A stretch of 64,000 nucleotides of DNA. Source: Hemerocallis citrina. Its lineage: Eukaryota > Streptophyta > Magnoliopsida > Asparagales > Asphodelaceae. The DNA is taken from positions 84,621,230-84,685,229 of the forward strand of contig CM030363.1 of assembly GCA_017893485.1 (NCBI GenBank), written 5' to 3'. Shown one piece after another: positions 57,521-64,000 of this stretch. The notes under the pieces are model-generated. The model was not told where the DNA came from and ran no database searches. It saw only the letters and a program-made list of their open reading frames with translations. Within the stretch, counting starts at the first letter, position 1; each line of letters opens with the position of its first letter. A program made the position numbers and the translations under genes.

Positions 57521-57739
57521 GTTGATAAGTGGTGTATGTCAAAAAATTAAATACAATCTAGACGAGAAAAGTTTTAATAATAAAAAAACTAGAAAACAAT
57601 AGGAGGGTTGTGAGAGAAAAGATAAAAAAAACAACAAACAAATATGATAAAAAAATTTATAACAACAAAAAAAATATCAACACAATAAGAGGGTTCAATC
57701 GATCGCCCTAAGCTGCTAATGATCTATTGTACCTATATT

Positions 57740-58152
57740 TTTGTGTTCGTTTTGAGCCCATCTTCAACTATAGGTTATATCGTACAACTCCTATCATGTG
57801 GCTTATTCTATAGGATATATCAGACGGTTAATGTATTAAGACTACAACTTAAGGTTTCTCTTTATATATTGTAATAGTCTTTATTGAGAGAGACAAGTAT
57901 TTCATTGATATTTCTTCCAATGTAAGTGAGGCTCGAGAGATGGTTGTTGGTGAATGAGTTTGTAACTAACTCCTTATAATATTCTCTAGTTGAGTAATAT
58001 CTCTCTATATTTCCTCCTGGATTAAGTTTGCCCGAACCGAGACAAATCTTTGTGTGGTTGGTGTGATCTACTATTTGGTTGTTCATCAAATCTGTTTGTG
58101 CTCCTCGCTACTACTGCTCAACAACTTCATTGCGCCACAATTTTCCTAACAG
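57740..58152 (+). mobile_element. copia LTR fragment, 5'-truncated
   Basis: Parallels the right two thirds of the LTR at 58880-59494: TCCTATCATGTGGCTTATTC, GATATATCAGAC, CTCTAGTTGAGTAATATCT and a CCGAACCGAGACAAATCTTT-like stretch. It ends near TTTTCCTAACA. No element follows it directly. Confidence 0.75.
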
Positions 58153-58879
58153 GAAGAAACAAGGAGAGTGATCTTTGCCCCCCCCCTCATCTTTTTGTAA
58201 TAGAGAACAAAATGACGGCTAGAAGAATATGGGAAGAACGAAGGAATGAGCATGAATTATCTTTGAGAAGAAAATAAGGTGTAAAAATACTTCTTCGTAT
58301 TTGTATCATAGCCAAATTATTTATTTTGATATTTTGGTATAGTTTGGGTTTAAAAAAAGTTTATTTTATTTTTTTAGCAAACATTATGACGTAGCCTAGC
58401 CTTACGGCGTAACCTAGCCTGGAACTTGACACCTCCCTTTAAAAAAGAGCTTTTTTAGAAGTCCAAAGTCTCCAACTGCTGTGGTGGAATTTTGAAGAGA
58501 TAATGAAGGTTTTGAATATCTCTTTAGCCGAAAAGTGTTCTTAAAATAAATTCCTAAACATCTAACTTTTAATCCAAATTACTTTTAGGCACTTAAAAGA
58601 GCTTTTGGGCTCTCCAAAGACAATGCCAAACAGAGCCTAAGAATAATATACAGTGGGCGCAACAAAATAATGCAATATACCAAGTTTCTTTGTTTAGTAA
58701 AGCAATATAGCAAGTTTCATAGCATTAGTGGAGGAACACCTAATTTATGGTCACAATTGAGATGGGCTAATTGTTTAAATATTTTTATATCGGAGAGCTG
58801 GAGTGGTGTCAAATGTTGACAACAAACTTATTTCAACTAATCTCAACAACTCATTTTTAAGTCAGAGCTATATAAACCA
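58153..58879. other. intergenic DNA, no gene
   Basis: No recognised coding sequence. The phrase GACGTAGCCTAGCCTTACGGCGTAACCTAGCC near 58390 is a short local duplication. The copia TSD copy AACCA ends the stretch. Confidence 0.4.
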
Positions 58880-59494
58880 TGTTAGGTGTATGTCTTGGAA
58901 ACTTGGGTTTGATGTAAAGAGAAGACAATGAAGCGAAGGAGGTTGAAGCGTTGTTGGAAGCAAGAAGAAGCAACAATAGCAGCAGTCAAAAGAATTGACG
59001 GTCGACTGCGCAAAATGGCAGTCGGCCAACGTAGCTCTTTATTTTGAGAGTTGTGATTGTGGTCGACTGCCCTTGGGGCTCAATTGACAGTCGATGGCGG
59101 CTGGCAGTTAAAGGGCTTAGGTATGGGTGATATTTTTAGCCCATTTACTATTCCAAGTTAGATTATATGACTCCTATTGTATGGCTCTCTCTTCAGGATA
59201 TATCAGACAATTATTGTATCAAGACCAAACTTAGAGTTTCTTGTTGTAAACAACAGATTATCTTCTAGTGAGGCTTGGGAGATAGATAGGTTCTTGATGG
59301 GAGTATTTGTAACTGTTGTAATCTTTTCTAGTTGAATAATATCTGTCTTATATTTCCTCGAATTAGGGTTTGCCCAAATCGGAACAAGATTGTGTGTTTT
59401 GTGTGCTTGGTTTGCTCTCCTGTTTGATTGTTCATTGGATTGGTTGTCACTTCTCACTCTAAAGCTCCCACTCCGCTATGACAAATTCTTAACA
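58880..59494 (+). repeat. copia 5' LTR (615 bp)
   Basis: Starts TGTTAGGTGTATGTC, ends ATTCTTAACA. It contains GCAGTCG/CGACTGC-rich text (58990-59100), where GGTCGACTGC and GCAGTCGGCC-like words recur in both strands. Confidence 0.85.
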
Positions 59495-59508
59495 ACTGTT
59501 ATAAGAGC

Positions 59509-60209
59509 TTCGGTTGACGAGTTCCTTACTGAAGATGACAGATTAGAGTTTCACGAAGATCAAGGAGGCCATCCAACATAAAGAAGGAGAATTGGTTAAA
59601 GATTTATTCAGAAGTCTTGAGTTTGATTCAGATGTTTTCGGTGATGAAGTATAGTGTAGAAGCACCTCGAGTTTGTAGGCAAGAATCATAACTGACTATG
59701 CAGAATCGCTATTGCAGGAACTGATGTACTGAAAGAGAAAATTATTTTGTTTCTCAATGAAGGAAGGTACCACTCATCAAGATCATATTAAGGAGTTCAA
59801 TCAGGTGTTATTTGAACTGGGGGCGATAAACGCAGATGATCTAACAAAGACAATAAAGCTTTCAACTTGATATATCTTGATATATTTACTGTCAGATTCG
59901 TACGAGCATTTGATAACTATCATGCTACATGGCAGGTCTGTCAAGGAGAATCTTTCGGTGGCTGCTATGATCAAAGGCTTAAAGGAAGATCAACCTAGAA
60001 AGGAGATTCATAAATCAGCGTCTACTTCCATTAGTTATTTAGCAGTGGAATATCATTCAATTGAAAAGGAAAGTGTGCATAAAGGTAGGATCCATTGCCA
60101 ACATTGCAAGAGGACTGGGCATTACAAGATGCATTATTGCAAGTTGCTGAATCAGAAGAGTGCCAATATTGTTAGTGCATATGATAATTTCAATTGTCTT
60201 CTTGTTTGA
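59509..60209 (+). pseudogene. copia gag remnant with zinc knuckle
   Basis: Fragments in several frames. From 59877 one frame reads LLSDSYEHLITIMLHGRSVK, the middle-gag landmark of TNT1/SIRE-type copia elements. The zinc knuckle CQHCKRTGHYKMHYC (about 60085-60135) follows, with the last cysteine one residue late. Upstream (59500-59860) the N-terminal part is broken by stops. In relatives this protein forms the particle and binds the RNA. Confidence 0.72.
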
Positions 60210-60221
60210 AATTCTTTAGAT

Positions 60222-60640
60222 ATGGATTCTGATTGGTTTCTTAACTCAGGTAGTTTTATTAACATTTTCTCTGAAAGGGAGAAGTTTTCTATTTGTAAGT
60301 CAACAATGGGCCATTGTGTTAAAACGGGTATTGGTGAGGTTTGTGATGTAGTTGGTGAGGAAACAGTTGAGTTGAAGATGTCAGATGGAAACATGTACAC
60401 TCTAAGAGAAGTCATGCATATTCCTAAACTAAAATGAAATATGATATCGTTGGGAACTCTGGAAGCACGCGACTGCTGGTATACAACTCGATATGGAGTT
60501 CTGTCTATTTGAGAAGGTGGTCGTTAGGTGATGAAGGAAAATAGGGGTGTTGAGTCAGGTCAGCACAACCTTTACAAGCTTTATAGGAATATGAAACCTT
60601 GCGTAAGTGTCTCTAAGCTCGATGTTTTCTAAAATGTCAT
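60222..60640 (+). pseudogene. copia protease remnant
   Basis: MDSDWFLNSGSFINIFSERE corresponds to the family's W-LDSGAS site, but the catalytic aspartate reads asparagine (LNSG). GIGEVCDVVGEETVELKMSD and LREVMHIPKLK then ISLGTLEARDCW follow, with a stop between. After about 60600 no pol domain can be recognised; the rest of pol is deleted up to the PPT-like end near 60900. Confidence 0.78.
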
Positions 60641-60894
60641 CTAGTCTATCAAAGAAAGACCACGGCATTGAATATCATCAAAAGGTGGAGAGTGCCTCGG
60701 GGTAGGAAAAATTTGTGTGGAGGGTGGCTACTTCATGTTATTGCCTACTGGTGTGTGCCCTTGAGGGAAAATACTGATTGGTGAAATAAGATGGAAGATT
60801 GATTCAACTTGCTGAGGAAACTACTGAACCGAGTTCGTTTACAGGTGGATAGTAAAAGAGTCTAGAGATGACCAGTCACACAGTGTTGATAGCA

Positions 60895-61010
60895 TGAGTA
60901 TGCAATCAAATTTGGAGATTGTTGGGTGTATGTCTTGCATACTTGGGTTCAATGTAAAGGGAAGACAATGTTGATAGCATGAGTATGCAATTTAAGGTGG
61001 TGATTGTTTG
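60895..61010 (+). repeat. short duplication at the copia 3' LTR start
   Basis: GTTGATAGCATGAGTATGCA at 60895 recurs at about 60969, and TGTTGGGTGTATG (60920) recurs as TGTTTGGTGTATG (61005). The internal end plus the LTR start were copied in tandem, so two candidate 3' LTR starts exist. Confidence 0.85.
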
Positions 61011-61506
61011 GTGTATGTCTTGCATACTTGGGTTCAATGTATAGAGAAGATGGTGATGCGAAGGAGGTCAAAGTGTTGTTGGAAGCAAAAAGAAGCAACA
61101 ATAGCAGCAATTAAAGGAATTAACGGTCAACCACTCAAAGTGGCAACTATCCTAGCTCTCTGTTATGAAGTTGTCTGCCCTGGGGCGCAGTCGACTGCCG
61201 ACTACAGCTGATAGTTAACAGGCCTGGATTTGGGTGATCTTTCAGGCCTATCTTTTACAGCAAGTTAGATTGTACGGCTCCTATCGTGTGGCTCTCTCTT
61301 CAAGATATATTGGACAGTTATTGTATTAAGACTAAACTTAGTGTTTCTATAGATCTCTATATATTGTAATAGCCTCTATTAAGAGATGGAGTACTTCAAT
61401 GAGAGCTCTCCATTGTAAACAACATATTATATTCTAATGAGGTTTGAGAAATAGATAGGTCTTGGTGAGAGTATTTTTAACTCATGTAATCTTCTCTAGT
61501 CGAGTA

Positions 61507-61830
61507 CTACTATCTCTATTTTGAAATACAAGTCATTCTAGCTTTTTTTGGGGTCTATAATATAAGTCACTTTAGGTTTTCAATAGAGATGTCTTGTCAT
61601 TCATATATGTCCATGAATTAATTTTCTATGAGATTTTCAATTTTACTCTTGTCCTTTTTGTAAGAGGAGTAACAGAATATTATAGAGGAGGGAAAATATG
61701 ACATTTTACAATATATGACTCATTATGAGCTTCAAAACCTAAGAATGTGTAGTACTTTTACTTTATCCTTGGTTGTTTCTTACTAGTCGTGTATAAATCT
61801 ACAACGACTTATATTTTGGAACGGAGGGAG
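61507..61830. mobile_element. Stowaway-like (Tc1/mariner) MITE, 324 bp, in the copia 3' LTR
   Basis: The right end AACGGAGGGAG is the reverse complement of the Stowaway start CTCCCTCCGTT. The left end CTACTATCTCTATTTTG is a decayed form of it. Both ends continue alike for about 30 bp (AAATACAAGTCATTCTAG against AAATATAAGTCGTTGTAG when inverted). TA flanks both sides (61505-61506 and 61831-61832). The LTR resumes after it. Confidence 0.88.
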
Positions 61831-61987
61831 TATCCCCCCCCACCCCCCCATATTAGGGTTCTCTCAAACCGGGACAAGATTGTGTTTTGTGAGCTTAGTT
61901 TGATCTCTTGGTTGATTGTTCATTGGATCGGTTGTTACTTCTCGTTCCTAAACATCCAACTCCGCTGCAATAAATTCCTACAAACCA

Positions 61988-62480
61988 TTCAAAAGAAAGT
62001 ATGACTAGACGCTGCTATCACTTAATCCTTATTCCAAAACAAATTGCGATGTGGAGAGAGGGGGGGAGGGGGATTTGCTTCCATTCCCCCCACCCCAACA
62101 AGTTGTTGAGTGATTTGTCAGTCTGGTCCTTGTCAAAGTAGTTTGGACCGTTGTCCCTAACAAATGCTCTGCAGCATCATAACGTTGCTATCCCTTCCCC
62201 TTCTGCCTTGACAGTGGTGTTAGACAGTAGATTTGGAGGGTGGTACTAGAACGGACAAAGAATGCAATGCGCCTCATGGGTGGGGTTTGCATGTTTAAGA
62301 TTACACCACTCCTTAAGAAAGAGTATTTATTTTGCTAAAAAAAGAAAGAGTATTTAAGAAGGAGAGAGATAGAGAGGGAAAATTAATAACCTTATACCAC
62401 TCCATACATGTGAAAATGGTAAATGAATAGTTAATTTTGAGTAATATATATGTCTGCATTATAACTATATATTAAGGTAA
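61988..62480. other. intergenic DNA, no gene
   Basis: Contains G- and C-homopolymer patches (near 62060-62095) and an AAAGAAAGAGTATTTA duplication near 62320-62360. Nothing coding. Confidence 0.4.
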
Positions 62481-62585
62481 TGTGTCTACCCAATCTCCCA
62501 TTCCTTTATTTTGAAATTAAGAAATTAGATTAAAAGTAGGAATCTCATTTAAACTAGCATGTGCATTTCACACATTTTCATAAAA
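62455..62585 (+). mobile_element. Helitron-like 5' end
   Basis: TATATATTAAGGTAATGTGTCTACCCAATC-style text with CCTTTATTTTGAAATTAAGAAA and AGTAGGAATCTCATTTAAAC corresponds to 17865-17945 in the Helitron. The CTACCC and TATTTTGAAAT words keep the same spacing. The 3' end is not in the window. Confidence 0.42.
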
Positions 62586-62589
62586 TAAA

Positions 62590-63055
62590 GCAATAAAAAA
62601 TAAAAACCTCAAACTCTCTCCACCCACAATCTCATCCTCTCCCACTTTCAAAATCCTCCCCAACAATCGCCTCCCACACTGCCCCCTCACACGCACGTGC
62701 CCTCCACGCATTTGACCCGCTTCCCATGCACCCTCCTTGCCTCGGACTCGCCTCGAACCTCCTGCGCCCTCCTCTTCTCCTAGTTGCCTCCCGCACTCTG
62801 AGCCCTCCTCGCCTCTGATGATGCCCCCTCCCATGCAGACTCGCCTTCCTTCCATGCGCCCTGATTGCCTCCAACGCTGCTCTTTCAGACTCGCCTCCCA
62901 CGCGCTCTTATCGCCTCTGACGATTCTCGCTCACGTACGAACCTCGCCAAACCTCGAACTCACCTATCATGCTGCCTCCTCCCACACACCATGTTGCCTT
63001 CCTTATCATTTCCGAACCACCACGTTTATCAAGGTAGTATTTTCATTGGAATTGG
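62590..63055 (+). other. C-rich leader-like sequence, possibly captured
   Basis: Repeated GCCTCC, CTCGCC and CGCCTC words (ACTCGCCT occurs several times) give overlapping ORFs on both strands, none with recognisable content. Composition differs sharply from the AT-rich flanks. It may be a gene leader captured by the Helitron-like element. Confidence 0.35.
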
Positions 63056-63840
63056 GGAAGAGTATGGGTTGAAGACGGGGGATGATTGCGATGTTGGATT
63101 CAAGAATGAGATTTGGTAAGATTTATTCTACTTTTTCCTTTTTTCTATTACCTCATGCATATTTGAATATAAAATATGTGAAAACCTAGAATTATGTACT
63201 TAATTTCTAGAATCGTGTTTTGCTCATCAACTGTTCAATGAATGCCTATATAAGCACGCAAGGTGTTTGTGAAAATGCTTTCGAGAAATATTGTTTAACT
63301 AAATTAATTGTATCTATGTGTGGTGTATTCATTAATTTCTGAAACCCTAATTTACTACCTGATTTCATTTTTAATTTCTAATTTGTGTATTTGAAATCCC
63401 GAAATTTGAATTTGTGGAAGAGTACTGGTTGAAGACCATGATGATTGCGGTGTAGGATTCAAGAATGAGATTTGGTAATGTTTCTTTTACTTTTTTCCCT
63501 TTTTCTATGGCCTCATTCATATTTGAATAGGAAACACTAGAAACCCTAAAATTCTACTACTTAATTTCTAGAACCGTACTTTGCTGATTAAGTGTTCGAT
63601 GAAATGCCTATGTAGCCGCAAGATATTTGTGAAAAATGCTTTCAAGATATTTTGCTTAACTAAATCATTTGTATCTATGTGTGGTGTATGTATTAATTTT
63701 CTAACCCTAATTTAGTACCCGACTTCATTCAGAATTTCTAATTTGTATTCTTGAAATCCTAAAATTTGGATTTGGGTTAGAGTACGGGGTGAAGATGGGG
63801 ATGAATGTAGTGTCGGATCTAAGAATGATGTTAGGTAAGG
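63030..63840 (+). repeat. 360-bp tandem repeat, two full copies and a leading part
   Basis: GATTCAAGAATGAGATTTGG ends near 63117 and again near 63476, and a decayed form (GATCTAAGAATGATGTTAGG) ends near 63836: periods 359 and 360 bp. Each copy has TTGAAGA-GATTGCG, CCTCATTCATATTTGAATA-like and GTATCTATGTGTGGTGTAT text. Each unit end resembles an exon end followed by GTAAG/GTAATG. Confidence 0.88.
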
Positions 63841-64000
63841 AGGGAGGTGGAGGAAGGCAGGGTAAGGTGGACGGAGAGGTTAAGAGAGGTGTTGGAGAGG
63901 GGAACGTCGTGGCAGTCGAGGATGCCAGAGACACGGGAGATGACGGAGGAGTGGCGGGCGGTGTTAGAGGGGTTGTGGATTTGGGATGGGGATGGGAAGG
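63841..64000. other. G-rich end of window, unassigned
   Basis: GGAGG- and GAGGTG-rich sequence running off the window. No terminus or gene recognised. Confidence 0.4.

Larger units (their letters stand above)
46260..57720 (-). mobile_element. hAT DNA transposon, minus strand, split by a gypsy element
   Basis: The left terminus TAGGGTTGGCAACGGGTCGG (from 46260) is a classic plant hAT end, followed by GC-rich CGGGTCGGG subterminal repeats to about 46470. Transposase pieces lie on the minus strand at 56820-57520 and 46905-48226, in the right order once the 8.6-kb insert is removed. The right terminus is not found; copia LTR debris starts near 57740, so that end is probably lost. Confidence 0.85.
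58880..61982 (+). mobile_element. internally deleted Ty1/copia element with TSD AACCA
   Basis: 5' LTR 58880-59494 and 3' LTR from 60920 (or 61005) to 61982 share TGTTGGGTGTATGTCTTGCA-type starts. AACCA flanks both sides (58875-58879 and 61983-61987). A decayed primer site, TGTTATAAGAGC (two mismatches to TGGTATCAGAGC), is at 59497-59508. Gag and protease pieces remain; integrase, RT and RNase H are gone. The 3' LTR holds a Stowaway-like MITE. Confidence 0.9.

Noticed and set aside
62568..63119. Overlapping ORFs on both strands in the C-rich region
   Set aside because: Low-complexity composition with open frames on both strands; no domain or convincing codon pattern.

Overview
The window is repeat-rich nuclear DNA of a flowering plant. 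The evidence is plant-type Ty3/gypsy (Tat lineage and long-LTR chromovirus-like) and Ty1/copia retrotransposons, hAT, Tourist-like and Stowaway-like DNA elements, Helitron termini, AT microsatellites and AAACCCTA-type leader sequence. I found no intact host gene, rRNA or tRNA. Every recognisable reading frame is transposon-derived, and all are broken except one short antisense ORF.

Layout. 1-11693: the 3' part of a Tat-lineage element (gag, protease, RT, two RNase H domains, integrase, a 113-bp tandem array, an antisense ORF, a 224-bp tandem repeat, PPT, 3' LTR). It is interrupted at 6056-~10200 by long-LTR gypsy sequence carrying a methionine-tRNA primer site. 11694-20538: short elements and low-copy DNA, with two palindrome clusters next to leader-like sequence, a 573-bp tandem duplication holding a hAT-type MITE, two hairpin-rich Tourist-like MITEs and a Helitron. 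20539-25288: LTR pieces, a 180-bp tandem array and a second Tat 3' LTR. 25311-32503: a full-length decayed copia element with TSD AAAAT, whose 3' LTR carries a Helitron. 33638-38101: a 4.46-kb solo LTR with TSD ACATT. 38667-42079: a 3.41-kb solo LTR on the minus strand with TSD TATAA. 42080-46259: minisatellites, a synaptotagmin-like exon fragment and a long foldback element. 46260-~57720: a hAT element on the minus strand, split by an 8.6-kb gypsy element (48227-56819). 57740-61982: copia LTR debris and an internally deleted copia element with TSD AACCA, carrying a Stowaway-like MITE in its 3' LTR. 62000-64000: Helitron-like sequence, a C-rich leader-like stretch and a 360-bp tandem repeat.

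The genes do not form a working pathway; the content is a record of nested insertions. The most unusual signals are structural. They are two separate promoter-like modules with matching palindrome arrays, hairpin arrays inside the MITEs and LTRs (some with complementary changes in both arms), and paired tRNA B-box-like motifs kept at similar spacing in two copies of one LTR family.
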